64,000 nucleotides of DNA, taken from contig NZ_CP107917.1 in the NCBI RefSeq assembly GCF_036014175.1, positions 5,890,001-5,954,000 on the forward strand. Direction: 5' to 3'. Source of the DNA: Streptomyces sp. NBC_00443 (GTDB lineage Bacteria > Actinomycetota > Actinomycetes > Streptomycetales > Streptomycetaceae). The notes under the pieces were generated by a model, which saw only the letters and a list, made by a program, of their open reading frames with translations, was not told the origin of the DNA and did not search any database. Positions 8,795 through 17,206 of this stretch are shown here, piece by piece. The first letter of the stretch is position 1; the number at the start of each line of letters is the position of its first letter. Made by a program: the position numbers and the translations under genes.

Positions 8795-9472
8795 TCACAC
8801 CGGCCGCGCGCAGCCCACCGGTCTCTCGCCGCCCAGCTGGACGTACAGGGCCGTGGACAAGGGGCACTTCGCCCGCTTGTCCACGGCCTTGGTCACCTTG
8901 TACTGCGGCTTCTGCGGGCCCTGGCCGTCGCACGCCGTCTCGCGCACCTGTCCGTCGCCGGAGCTGTAGACGCAGTCGCCGACGATCGTGCGGGGGCCGC
9001 CCCCGCTGCCCGGGTCGCCGGGGTGGGGCAGGGCAAGGTTGCGCATGCAGGCGTAGCCCTGCGGGATCGCGCCGTCGCCGTCCTCGTCGGACGTCCGGCT
9101 CTGCTCGCTGATGTGCAGGACGAAGTCCGTGGTCCCCGGGCACAGCGGCCCGTCGCCGACCGTGCCGTCGTGCCGCGCCACGACCCGCGCCGCCGCCCGC
9201 TCACCCGTGCAGGACACCTCGCTGAAGCTCGTCGTCCCGAAGGAACTGCACTCGTCGACGCCGAGGAACACCGCGCCGTAGCCGGCGGGCCGCGTCGGCG
9301 GTGTCACCAGCTGCTCGCCCGCGTTCTGGCTCCGGCTCTCGCTCTCGTTGCCGCTCTCACCGAGCCGCCCGCTCTGCTCCGCCGCTCCCGACGGACTCTG
9401 ACACCCCGTCAACAACGCGCTGAGCAGCGCAAGCAACGCACAGGCCACCCCTACAGCACTTCTCCCACGCAT
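8795..9472 (-). CDS. Lipoprotein, function unknown
   Basis: About 225 residues with a lipoprotein signal peptide whose lipobox LLTGC places the lipidated Cys at residue 24. A Ser/Glu/Asn-rich linker (SGNESESRSQNAGEQ) is followed by a compact domain with about eight cysteines. Repeated stretches such as GDGPLCPGTTDFVLHISE and CPLSTALYVQLGGERPVGCARP suggest two related halves. The mature protein would sit outside the membrane. ATG 9472 is chosen because it starts the signal peptide; the frame remains open far upstream as an antisense artefact over the GH3 gene. No function is assigned. Confidence 0.75.
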   Translation of the reverse strand: MRGRSAVGVACALLALLSALLTGCQSPSGAAEQSGRLGESGNESESRSQNAGEQLVTPPTRPAGYGAVFLGVDECSSFGTTSFSEVSCTGERAAARVVARHDGTVGDGPLCPGTTDFVLHISEQSRTSDEDGDGAIPQGYACMRNLALPHPGDPGSGGGPRTIVGDCVYSSGDGQVRETACDGQGPQKPQYKVTKAVDKRAKCPLSTALYVQLGGERPVGCARPV

Positions 9473-9612
9473 CGCACTCCCCCCGGTACCCCCGACCAGC
9501 GTGACCCGCCGCGGCGGGCGCACGCCAGACGTGTGGGGTCCTTTGCGCCGGTTGGGGGTGAGTGTGCCCGTTGTGTGACGTACGGGCGCTACGTCCAAAG
9601 TGCTACATGGTG

Positions 9613-11466
9613 CTAACCGCGCCCGTACGACAGCCCGTGGCCGATCGGATACAGCACCCGCGTCGGATCGTCCGCCCGCTGCACCGGCACCGGCAGCTTC
9701 CCGCGCGGGGCCACCCGCCCGGCGATCACCCGCGCGGCGGCCCGCAGCTCGACGTCGGTCCAGGAGTAGGACGCCAGGCAGGCCTGCACGGCGGGCAGAT
9801 GGGCCACGTCGTACGGGTTGCGGACCGCGACCGCCACCACCGGCCTCCCCGTCGCGAGAAGCTGCTCGACCAGCGCCTTCTGCGTACTGCTCGCCGTGAC
9901 GTTGTACGTCCCGACCACCACCGCGTCCGCCGCCCGAGCCGCCTCGACGGCCTTGGCGATGGCGGCGGAGGAGGGCGCCGTACCTGTCGACAGGGCGGTG
10001 GCCGTGAAGCCCAGCTCGGTGAGCGCGGCGGCGAGCACGCCGGTCGGCGGTCCCGTCGTACCGGACGGGGAGGCGGGGTCGGCGCCGACGACGAGGACTT
10101 TGGGGTGCGTGCGCCGGGACAGCGGAAGGAGCGAGCCCTCGTTGACGAGCAGGGTCGTCGTCCGCTCGGCGATACGGTCGGCCGTCCTGAGGTGGGACGC
10201 GGTGCCGACGTTGCGGTCGACCCCGTCCTGGCTGACGTACGGGGCGTCGAACAGCCGTAGCTTCGCCTTCAGCCGCAGGATCCGCAGGATCGATTCGTCG
10301 AGCCGCGCCTCGGTCAACTCGCCGTCCTGGACGGCCTTCAGCACCGCGTTCCACGCGATGTCGAGGGAGGGCGGGTTGAGGAGCTGGTCCACGCCCGCCT
10401 TGAGCGCGAGGACGGGGACGCGGTCGTCGCCGTACTTCGTCCGTACGCCCTCCATGCCGAGCGAGTCCGTCACCACGAGCCCGTCGTAGCCGAGTTCCTC
10501 GCGCAGGATGCCGGTGAGGATCGGGCGGGAGAGGGTGGCCGGGTCGCCGGAGTCGTCGAGGGCCGGGACCATGATGTGCGCGGTCATGATCGAGTCGATG
10601 CCGGCCCGGATGGCGGCTCGGAAGGGCGGCGCGTCGAGCTGGTTCCACTGCTCGCGGGTGTGGGTGATGACCGGGAAGCCGTAGTGGCTGTCGACGGCGG
10701 TGTCGCCGTGGCCGGGGAAGTGCTTGGCGGTGGCCGCGAGTTGCCGGAAGTGCTGGTATCCGGCCACCTCGGCGGCGACCATGCCGGCCACCGCGGCCGG
10801 TTCGGCGCCGAAGGAGCGGACGCCGATGACGGGGTTGGCCGGGTTCACGTTCACGTCGGCCACGGGGGAGTAGTTCTGCCGGATGCCGAGCGCCCTGAGT
10901 TCCTGTCCGGCGATACGGCCGAGGGTGCGGGCGTCGGCGCGGGAGCCGCCGGCTCCGACGGCCATGGCGCCCGGGAAGAGGGTGGCGGGCTCGCCGACGC
11001 GGCAGACGATGCCGTGCTCCTGGTCGGTGGAGACGAGGACGGGCAGGCCACGGGGCTGGGCGAGGGACGCCCGCTGGATGCCGTTGGACAGGTCGGCCAT
11101 CTGGTGCGGGTCGCGGGTGTTGTGCGCCCAGGTGAAGTAGATGATGCCGCCCACCCGGTACCTGGCGATCAGCTCGGCCGCCGTACGGACGCCGATCTCC
11201 TTGAGGTTGGCGTCGATGTCGGCCTGGTCGGGGGCGGTGGCGGAGTGGCCGTAGACCCGCATGACGAAGAGCTGGCCGACCTTCTCCGGCAGGGTCATCC
11301 GGGCGATGAGGGCCCGCAGTTTCCTGTCGTCGTGCTTGCCGTCGGGGCCGGCGTGGGCGGTGCCGCCGAGGGCGAGGGCGGAGGTCATGCCGGCGGTGGC
11401 GGCGAGGACGGTGCGTCTGGAGGGGACCGAGTTGTTTCCCATGCTTCCCGTGCTGGTGTCGGGCAC
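9613..11466 (-). CDS. Tat-exported glycoside hydrolase family 3, beta-N-acetylhexosaminidase-like
   Basis: About 617 residues. The N-terminus has a twin-arginine signal (SRRTVLAATAGMTSALALGG). The GH3 barrel contains the NagZ-type motif KHFPGHGDTAVDSH, whose Asp-His pair acts as the general acid/base, and the nucleophile candidate in VVTDSLGMEGV. An alpha/beta C-terminal domain follows (VLVVGADPAS to GLSYGRG). This suggests an extracellular enzyme releasing N-acetylglucosamine from peptidoglycan or chitin fragments. GTG 11466 is chosen because AAGGAG sits 5 bases upstream on this strand. A 9-bp inverted repeat just upstream (11498-11534) is a possible operator. Confidence 0.87.
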   Translation of the reverse strand: MPDTSTGSMGNNSVPSRRTVLAATAGMTSALALGGTAHAGPDGKHDDRKLRALIARMTLPEKVGQLFVMRVYGHSATAPDQADIDANLKEIGVRTAAELIARYRVGGIIYFTWAHNTRDPHQMADLSNGIQRASLAQPRGLPVLVSTDQEHGIVCRVGEPATLFPGAMAVGAGGSRADARTLGRIAGQELRALGIRQNYSPVADVNVNPANPVIGVRSFGAEPAAVAGMVAAEVAGYQHFRQLAATAKHFPGHGDTAVDSHYGFPVITHTREQWNQLDAPPFRAAIRAGIDSIMTAHIMVPALDDSGDPATLSRPILTGILREELGYDGLVVTDSLGMEGVRTKYGDDRVPVLALKAGVDQLLNPPSLDIAWNAVLKAVQDGELTEARLDESILRILRLKAKLRLFDAPYVSQDGVDRNVGTASHLRTADRIAERTTTLLVNEGSLLPLSRRTHPKVLVVGADPASPSGTTGPPTGVLAAALTELGFTATALSTGTAPSSAAIAKAVEAARAADAVVVGTYNVTASSTQKALVEQLLATGRPVVAVAVRNPYDVAHLPAVQACLASYSWTDVELRAAARVIAGRVAPRGKLPVPVQRADDPTRVLYPIGHGLSYGRG

Positions 11467-11497
11467 GTGCGCTCCTTCCGGAGGTGGTGCGCTGAAG

Positions 11498-11534
11498 GAA
11501 ACTTCCGAGAAGTCACCAATAACCGGGAAGTTTC
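11498..11534. promoter_or_regulatory. Inverted repeat upstream of the GH3 gene, possible operator
   Basis: GAAACTTCC at 11498-11506 is repeated in inverted orientation as GGAAGTTTC at 11526-11534, with a 19-base spacer. It lies 32-68 bases upstream of the GH3 start codon, where a repressor would overlap the promoter. GAAACTT-type half-sites are reminiscent of amino-sugar regulators (RpiR/MurR-like), but that assignment is inference. Confidence 0.45.
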
Positions 11535-11903
11535 TGCCAGTCAAGGGAGTGCACGGCAACCGGTCGCCAAGGAGGGGCCGCCATCGGCGCAGTTGGAGGG
11601 GGGCGCGCCGATGACGGCATGCTGCCGGCCGCGGCACGGCGGAGAGGGTGGGTCAGCGATCGCAGCCAGCAGCGAGGGCCGACACCGCACCACGGTGACT
11701 CTCCGGCAGCTTGCGGGTTGGACGAGCGGGGATGGGGCTGGGTTCCCGGGATGGCCGGAAATCGGGAAGTTGGTGAGGTGGGGGGTGGTGGGGCGGGTGG
11801 GGGACGGGGAGGGGCTGTCCGGGCGAGGGTCCCGTGCGGGACGGGACCAGGCAGGTCCACCCCATGGACGCCCCCGCGTCGAAGCCGCCGGGCGGGCGAT
11901 CAT
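11535..11903. other. Intergenic stretch without a supported gene
   Basis: This region lies between the divergent GH3 and EPSP synthase genes. Several open frames cross it, but none has a ribosome binding site followed by plausible protein sequence, and the translated products are low-complexity Gly/Arg/Pro runs. It contains G-rich tracts (around 11776-11822). The copies of GGGAAGTT at about 11526 and 11763 are the only repeated motif noticed. Confidence 0.5.
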
Positions 11904-11909
11904 GTGGGT

Positions 11910-13148
11910 ATGCCCGCAGTCGACGTCCCCGGTTCCAAGTCCGTCACCGCCCGCGCTCTCTTCCTCGCCGCCGCCGCCGACGGGGTCACCACCCTCGTAC
12001 GCCCGCTCCGTTCGGACGACACGGAGGGCTTCGCCGAGGGGTTGGGGCGGCTCGGTTATCGGGTCGGACGGACTCCGGACACCTGGCAGGTCGACGGCCG
12101 CCCGCAGGGCCCCGCGGTCACCGAGGCCGACGTCCACTGCCGGGACGGCGCGACGACGGCCCGCTTCCTGCCGACGCTGGCCGCCACCGGCACCGGCACG
12201 TACCGCTTCGACGCCTCGCCCCAGATGCGCCGCCGGCCACTGCTGCCGTTGACCCGGGCCCTGCGTGACCTGGGCGTGGACCTGCGGCACGAGGTCAGGG
12301 AGGGCCACCACCCGCTGACCGTGACGGCGGCCGGCGTCGAGGGCGGGGAGGTGACGCTGGACGCGGGCCAGTCGTCGCAGTACCTGACGGCGCTGCTGCT
12401 GCTCGGGCCGCTGACCCGCAAGGGCCTGCGCATCACGGTCACCGACCTGGTCTCGGTGCCGTACGTCGAGATCACGATCGCGATGATGCGGGCCTTCGGG
12501 GTGGAGGTGGGCCGGGAGGGCAACGCCCTCGTGGTGCCGCCCGGCGGCTACCGCGCCACGACGTACGCGGTGGAGCCGGACGCCTCGACCGCGAGCTACT
12601 TCTTCGCGGCGGCGGCCGTCACGGGCGGCGAGGTGACGGTTCCGGGCCTGGGCGAGGGGGCGCTCCAGGGCGACCTTGGCTTCGTCGACGTACTGCGGTG
12701 CATGGGCGCGCAGGTGGAGGTGGGCGCGCAGTCGACGACGGTCCGGGGGACCGGCGGACTGCGGGGCGTCACCGTCAACATGCGGGACATCTCCGACACC
12801 ATGCCGACCCTCGCGGCCATCGCCCCGTTCGCCTCCGGCCCGGTGCGGATCGAGGACGTGGCGAACACCCGGGTGAAGGAGTGCGACCGGCTGGACGCCT
12901 GCGCGGAGAACCTGCGGCGGCTTGGGGTGGCGGTGACCACGGGCCCCGACTGGATCGAGATCCAGCCTGCGGCTGCCGGTGGCCTGGCCGGTGCGGAGAT
13001 CAGGTCGTACGGCGACCACCGCATCGTCATGTCCTTCGCGGTGACGGGGCTGCGGGTGCCGGGTATTTCGTTCGACGACCCCGGGTGCGTGCGGAAGACT
13101 TTCCCGGGGTTCCACGAGGAGTTCGGGGCGCTGAGCGCGGGGTTGTGA
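11910..13148 (+). CDS. aroA: Divergent 3-phosphoshikimate 1-carboxyvinyltransferase (EPSP synthase)
   Basis: About 412 residues, close to the family norm of about 430. It joins PEP to shikimate-3-phosphate in the shikimate pathway. Substrate-binding residues are present: PGSKSVTAR (Lys10, Ser11, Arg15), SSQYLTALL, ISDTMPT, NTRVKECDRLDA, YGDHRIVMSF and VRKTFPGF. Two loops are unusual. SxTNR reads SVTAR, and the PEP-binding NAGTAMRP loop reads DGATTARF (79-86), so Ala81 replaces the Gly equivalent to E. coli G96. An in-frame GTG at 11904 is an alternative start. The gene is likely an accessory copy, because the locus holds no other aromatic-pathway gene. Confidence 0.85.
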   Translation: MPAVDVPGSKSVTARALFLAAAADGVTTLVRPLRSDDTEGFAEGLGRLGYRVGRTPDTWQVDGRPQGPAVTEADVHCRDGATTARFLPTLAATGTGTYRFDASPQMRRRPLLPLTRALRDLGVDLRHEVREGHHPLTVTAAGVEGGEVTLDAGQSSQYLTALLLLGPLTRKGLRITVTDLVSVPYVEITIAMMRAFGVEVGREGNALVVPPGGYRATTYAVEPDASTASYFFAAAAVTGGEVTVPGLGEGALQGDLGFVDVLRCMGAQVEVGAQSTTVRGTGGLRGVTVNMRDISDTMPTLAAIAPFASGPVRIEDVANTRVKECDRLDACAENLRRLGVAVTTGPDWIEIQPAAAGGLAGAEIRSYGDHRIVMSFAVTGLRVPGISFDDPGCVRKTFPGFHEEFGALSAGL

Positions 13149-13161
13149 CGGGGGTAGTCGG

Positions 13162-13857
13162 GTGAGCTTCACGCTGGAGGGGCCGGTCCTCGAGGGCACG
13201 CTGGTGCGGCTGGAGCCGCTGGAGCACCGGCACGCGGCCGATCTGGCGGTCGCGGTGGAGGAGGGCCGCGGGAGCTACTCGTACACATGGGTGCCGAGGG
13301 CCCACGAGGTCGGTGACTACATCGACGCGCAGCTCGCCCGTGCCGCGACGGGGCGGCTGGCGCCGTACGCGCAGGTGTCCGTCGCCTCGGGGCGGGCCGT
13401 CGGCGCCACCTCGTACTGGGAGCCGCGCTGTTGGCGCTCCGACGATCGGCTCGACGCCGTCGAGGTCGGGTTCACCTGGCTCGCCCGCTCCGCCCAGGGC
13501 ACGGGCATCAACGCCGAGGCCAAGCTGCTGCTTTTCCGGCATGCCTTCGAGAAGTGGGGCGTGTCCCGCGTGGACCTGAAGACGGACGCCCGCAACGAGC
13601 GCTCGCGCGCGGCGATCGAGAGCGTGGGCGCCCGCTTCGAGGGCGTGCTGCGGAACTGGTCGCGTTCCTGGGCGCCGGGGGAGGAGGGGCGGTTGCGCGA
13701 CTCCGCGATCTTCTCCCTCACGGCGCAGGAGTGGCCGGGGTGCCGGGGGCGGTTGGAGGATCGGGTGGCGGGGTTCCTGTCGCGGGGGGCGTCGGCCGAC
13801 GGGCCGGTGGCGGCACTGGACCGCCCTGGGCATGATCGGAAACCATCGGCGTCATGA
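13162..13857 (+). CDS. GNAT-family N-acetyltransferase (RimJ/RimL type)
   Basis: About 231 residues. The GNAT core is recognisable as LEGTLVRLEPLEHRHAADL (beta1-alpha1), VGFTWLARSAQGTGINAEAKLLL (the acetyl-CoA-binding loop with Q-G-T-G in place of Q-x-x-G-x-G/A) and RVDLKTDARNERSRAAIESVGARFEGVLR. It probably acetylates a protein N-terminus or a small amine; the substrate is unknown. The residues after about 195 (RGRLEDRVAGFLSRGASADG) are not conserved. GTG 13162 starts 13 bases after the EPSP synthase stop, and the gene overlaps the next hydrolase gene by ATGA, so the three genes probably form one transcript. Confidence 0.8.
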   Translation: MSFTLEGPVLEGTLVRLEPLEHRHAADLAVAVEEGRGSYSYTWVPRAHEVGDYIDAQLARAATGRLAPYAQVSVASGRAVGATSYWEPRCWRSDDRLDAVEVGFTWLARSAQGTGINAEAKLLLFRHAFEKWGVSRVDLKTDARNERSRAAIESVGARFEGVLRNWSRSWAPGEEGRLRDSAIFSLTAQEWPGCRGRLEDRVAGFLSRGASADGPVAALDRPGHDRKPSAS

Positions 13858-14432
13858 CCGCTTACCTCATCCTCCACGGCTGGCAGAACCACCGGCCCCA
13901 GGACCACTGGCAGCACTGGCTCGCCGACCGGCTCGGCGAGTTCGGGCACCAGGTCGTCTATCCGCAGCTGCCCGAGCCGGACGACCCCGAACTGGAGGTC
14001 TGGTTGGGGGAGCTGGGCCGGCACCTCGGTGGGCTCGATGCCGGGGCGGAGCGGGTCGTGGTCGCGCACAGCCTGTCCGCGGTGCTGTGGCTGCACGCTG
14101 CCGCGCGCGGGATGCCGGGGCTCGACGTGGACCGGGTGCTGCTCGTCGCCCCTCCGTCCGGCGCCGTGCTCGCACAGCACCCGGAGGTCGCCCGATTCGC
14201 CCTGTCGTCCCTGGAGTTCACCCTCCCCGGCCCGACCCGCCTGGTCGCCGGCGACGACGACCCGTACTGCGAGGAAGGCGCCGACACCGTCTACGGCACG
14301 CCCCTCGCCCTCCCGACCGACATGCTCCCGGGCGCCGCCCACCTCGACCTGGACGCCGGTTATGGGCCGTGGCCCGCCGTACTGGGCTGGTGCCTCGACC
14401 CGACGGCGCCGATCATGGCGCGTCCCGAGTAG
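13854..14432 (+). CDS. RBBP9/YdeN-family alpha/beta hydrolase
   Basis: About 192 residues, matching the small serine hydrolases of the RBBP9/YdeN family (Pfam Ser_hydrolase). It has YLILHGWQNHRPQDHWQHWLADRL at the N-terminus, the nucleophile in VVVAHSLSAVLWLH (Ser in AHSLS) and the acid/base region LVAGDDDPYC followed by LPGAAHLDLDAGYGPWP, where His is the likely catalytic base. It is cytosolic with no signal. The start overlaps the acetyltransferase stop (ATGA). Family substrates are mostly undefined. Confidence 0.82.
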   Translation: MTAYLILHGWQNHRPQDHWQHWLADRLGEFGHQVVYPQLPEPDDPELEVWLGELGRHLGGLDAGAERVVVAHSLSAVLWLHAAARGMPGLDVDRVLLVAPPSGAVLAQHPEVARFALSSLEFTLPGPTRLVAGDDDPYCEEGADTVYGTPLALPTDMLPGAAHLDLDAGYGPWPAVLGWCLDPTAPIMARPE

Positions 14433-14447
14433 CGGCGGCTCCGGCGG

Positions 14448-15248
14448 CTACGCCGACTCGTTGAGCAGCCGCGCCAGATGGTCCCGTCCCGCGCCGAGCA
14501 GTTCGGGAAGGGGCGCGGCCTCCTCGTACCACCGCTTCTCGTACTCCCAGCACAGCCAGCCGTCCCAGCCGTGCCGGGAGAGGACCTCCACGCAGTCGGC
14601 GAGCGGCAGCACTCCTGTGCCCAGCGGCAGCGGCGTGGTGTCGTCGGCGGAGGCGATGTCCTTGACCTGGACGTAGCCGAGGAACGGGGAAAGGGCCGCG
14701 TAGCTCTCCGAGGGCTGCTCGCCGCCCAGCCAGGTGTGCATGACGTCCCACAGCGAGCCGACGTGGCGGTGGCCGACCAGGCCGAGGACGCGGATCGCGT
14801 CGGCGGCGGTGCGGTGCGAGTCGTGGGTCTCCAGCAGGATCCGTACGCCCATGTCGGCGGCGTACTGCGCGGCCGTACCCAGCCGTCGCGCGGCGATGGC
14901 GTCCGCGGAGTGCGGGCTCTGCTCGGGGTCGGCGCCGGGAAAGACACGGACGTAAGGCGCGCCGAGGTCGTGGGCGAGGTCGACGAGGGTGCGCATCTCC
15001 TCGATCACGGGCCCGTCGTCACCGGGCGCGGCGACCCGGGCGTACCCGGCCAGGCCCAGGAGCTCGATGCCGGCGGCCTTGAACTCGGCCGCCACGTCAG
15101 CCCGTTCGGCTGGGCCGAGGCCCGTGTGCACCGGCTCCTCGGCGTGCGTGCGCAACTCGACGCCGTGATAACCGTGCGCTGCCGCGAGCCGCAGCACGTC
15201 GGGGACGGGGAGACCGGGGACGCCGAGGGTGGAGAACGCCAGTTTCAT
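14448..15248 (-). CDS. TIM-barrel sugar phosphate isomerase/epimerase
   Basis: About 266 residues of the AP-endonuclease-2-like xylose isomerase superfamily. It starts MKLAFSTLGVPGLPVPDVLRLA and carries metal-binding landmarks HGYHGVELR, ILLETHDSHR, VGSLWDVMHTW, VQVKD and WLCWEYEKRWYEE. Homologues act in sugar, inositol or hydroxypyruvate metabolism; the exact reaction cannot be told. ATG 15248 is preferred, with AAGGTG six bases upstream; an in-frame GTG at 15257 would add three residues. It is convergent with the RBBP9-like hydrolase. Confidence 0.78.
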   Translation of the reverse strand: MKLAFSTLGVPGLPVPDVLRLAAAHGYHGVELRTHAEEPVHTGLGPAERADVAAEFKAAGIELLGLAGYARVAAPGDDGPVIEEMRTLVDLAHDLGAPYVRVFPGADPEQSPHSADAIAARRLGTAAQYAADMGVRILLETHDSHRTAADAIRVLGLVGHRHVGSLWDVMHTWLGGEQPSESYAALSPFLGYVQVKDIASADDTTPLPLGTGVLPLADCVEVLSRHGWDGWLCWEYEKRWYEEAAPLPELLGAGRDHLARLLNESA

Positions 15249-15344
15249 GCATCCCACCTTGCCAGGGAAAAGAGGGTGCGCCCATCCGGCAGGCGGGCCG
15301 GGGGACGCTCCGGATCTGTCACCTCCTGCCCGCCGTACGTGACC

Positions 15345-16277
15345 TCACTCCTGCGTGCCGTGGAGATCCAGTCGCCAGTCCTGCCCGGTCAGGTCCTTGC
15401 CGAAGGAGCGGTGGGGTTTCTCCGCGGACAGGACGAAGCCGTGGCGCTGGTAGAGGCGGCGGGCGGCGCCCAGGACGTCGTTGGTCCACAGGACGAGGTC
15501 GCGGTAGCCGACGCCGCGCGCGAAGTCGACGACGGCCGTCACGAGCCGGTCGCCGATGCCGAGGCCGCGCGCGTCGGGCTCGACCAGCAGCAGACGGAGC
15601 CGGGCCGTGGCGGGCGCCTCGTCGCGTACGCACATCACGCAGCCGACCGGGCGGCCGTCCAGCTCGGCGATCCACACCCGCTCCAGATGCGGGTCGTGAT
15701 CCTCCGCGAAGTCGGCGACGATCCTCGCCACCAGGCCCTCGTAGTCGGCGTTCCAGCCGTACTCGGCGGCGTACAGCGCGGCGTTGCGCTGCACGATCCA
15801 GCCGAGGTCGCCGGGGCCGGGCTCGCGCAGCAGGACGTCCTCGCGGCGGGGAGGGCGGCCCTCGGACAGGATCGTACGGACGGTCGTCATCGCCTCGGCG
15901 AGACGCGGCCGTTCGGCGGCCGGCACGGTCGCCAGCAGGGAGCCGACCGATTCGGTCGCCCGTTCCTCCAGCAGCTTGCCGGTCTCCCGGCCGCGCGCGG
16001 TGAGCGTGACGCGCCGGCGCCGGGGGTCCTCCCGGGAGGGGGTGCGTTCGATGAGCCCGTCCTGCTCGAACTTGTTCAGGATCCGGCTCAGATACCCCGC
16101 GTCCAGGGAGAGTTCGGCCCGCAGGTCGGCCGCGTCCGTACGCGGGGAGTGCGCGAGCTCGTACAGGACGCGGGACTCGGTGAGGGTGTACGGGGCGTAC
16201 AGGTGGCGGCTGTAGTCGAGGGCACCGATGACGTTGGTGTAGAAGCGGTTGAAGGCGCGGATGTCATGCACGGTCAT
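15345..16277 (-). CDS. Fused MarR-type regulator and GNAT acetyltransferase
   Basis: About 310 residues with two domains. Residues 1-150 are a MarR winged helix: the recognition helix region is LSLDAGYLSRILNKFEQDGLI and the wing is RTPSREDPRRRRVTLT. Residues 155-310 are a GNAT domain with the acetyl-CoA loop VEPDARGLGIGDRLV and DLVLWTNDVLGAARRLYQRHGF. This fusion recurs in bacteria, and the GNAT partner may sense or modify the ligand. The palindrome at 16331-16341, 54 bases upstream, is a good candidate autoregulatory operator. Confidence 0.87.
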   Translation of the reverse strand: MTVHDIRAFNRFYTNVIGALDYSRHLYAPYTLTESRVLYELAHSPRTDAADLRAELSLDAGYLSRILNKFEQDGLIERTPSREDPRRRRVTLTARGRETGKLLEERATESVGSLLATVPAAERPRLAEAMTTVRTILSEGRPPRREDVLLREPGPGDLGWIVQRNAALYAAEYGWNADYEGLVARIVADFAEDHDPHLERVWIAELDGRPVGCVMCVRDEAPATARLRLLLVEPDARGLGIGDRLVTAVVDFARGVGYRDLVLWTNDVLGAARRLYQRHGFVLSAEKPHRSFGKDLTGQDWRLDLHGTQE

Positions 16278-16330
16278 GGTCGATCCCGAAGGCTCCCCGC
16301 GGGGCCGCTGGGCCCCCGGTTCCGGATGTT

Positions 16331-16341
16331 TGACTCAGTCA
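16331..16341. promoter_or_regulatory. Candidate MarR operator
   Basis: TGACTCAGTCA is a perfect 11-bp palindrome, preceded by TT, located 54 bases upstream of the MarR-GNAT start codon. MarR regulators bind short palindromes of this form near their own promoters, so autoregulation is the simplest reading. Confidence 0.6.
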
Positions 16342-16384
16342 GAGGTTCCGATGGGTCGAGCCTAGGACGTCCGCGCCCTCGTCG

Positions 16385-16981
16385 CTAGCCCTCGGTGGCG
16401 GGCCGGTAGACGCAGACCTGTGCGCCGGTCTTGGCGGCGGTGGTGGAGACGAGTTCCAGCGGCCGCTTCCCCCCGTCCTGCGGGAAGATCGACTTCCCGC
16501 CGCCGAGCAGCACCGGCATCACGACGAGCTGCAGCTCGTCGACCAGCCCCTCCTGGATGAGGGTCCGCACGAGGGTGGGGCTGCCCATCATCGCCAGGTC
16601 GCCGCCCTCGGTCTCGCGCAGCTCCCGCACCCGGGCGACGGCCTCGGCGCCGGGGACGAGGGTGGTGTTGTTCCAGGTCAGGTCGGCATCGGTGAGGGTG
16701 CCGGAGACGACGTACTTCTTGATCGAGTTCATCCGGTCGGCGAAGGGATCCCCGGCCCGCTCCGGCCACGCCGCAGCCATCGTCTGCCAGGTACGGCGCC
16801 CGAAGAGCAGTGCCTCGGCCCTCTGCATCCCCGCGTCGAAGGCCCCGCCCAGGACCTCGGCGTCGAAGTACGGATGCGACCAGCCGCCGTGCGCGAACCC
16901 GCCGTCAGTGTCCTCCTGGGGACCGCCGGGGGCCTGGACGACACCGTCGAGGCTGATGAACTCGGAGATGGCGATGCGCAT
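16385..16981 (-). CDS. DHFR/RibD C-terminal-like reductase
   Basis: About 198 residues of the dihydrofolate reductase-like RibD_C family (YyaP/YwjB type). It begins RIAISEFISLDGVVQAPGGP, has LLFGRRTWQTMAAAWP and the NADPH-binding stretch GGDLAMMGSPTLVRTLIQEGLVDEL, and ends VVMPVLLGGGKSIFP. It presumably reduces a small molecule with NADPH, but the physiological substrate is unknown. It is a single gene between the MarR-GNAT regulator and the divergent DUF4389 gene. Confidence 0.82.
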   Translation of the reverse strand: MRIAISEFISLDGVVQAPGGPQEDTDGGFAHGGWSHPYFDAEVLGGAFDAGMQRAEALLFGRRTWQTMAAAWPERAGDPFADRMNSIKKYVVSGTLTDADLTWNNTTLVPGAEAVARVRELRETEGGDLAMMGSPTLVRTLIQEGLVDELQLVVMPVLLGGGKSIFPQDGGKRPLELVSTTAAKTGAQVCVYRPATEG

Positions 16982-17206
16982 GGGATTCGCTCCTGTTGTC
17001 CGCTCGGGGTAGCCCGTGACTACGGCATGGAAGACCGCAGTGGGGGCCGGAAATCATCGGTGGGTCGAGTCAAGAGGCGGAACCGGGCATTCGGCAGGGG
17101 GCGTGGGCGGGCTACCTCCGTTTGGACCTGTGCAGGGCGCGAGGGCCGCTGCGTCGCCGCAGCATGGTCGTGTCAGGCGGCATCAACGGCACGACTGGGA
17201 GTCCTC

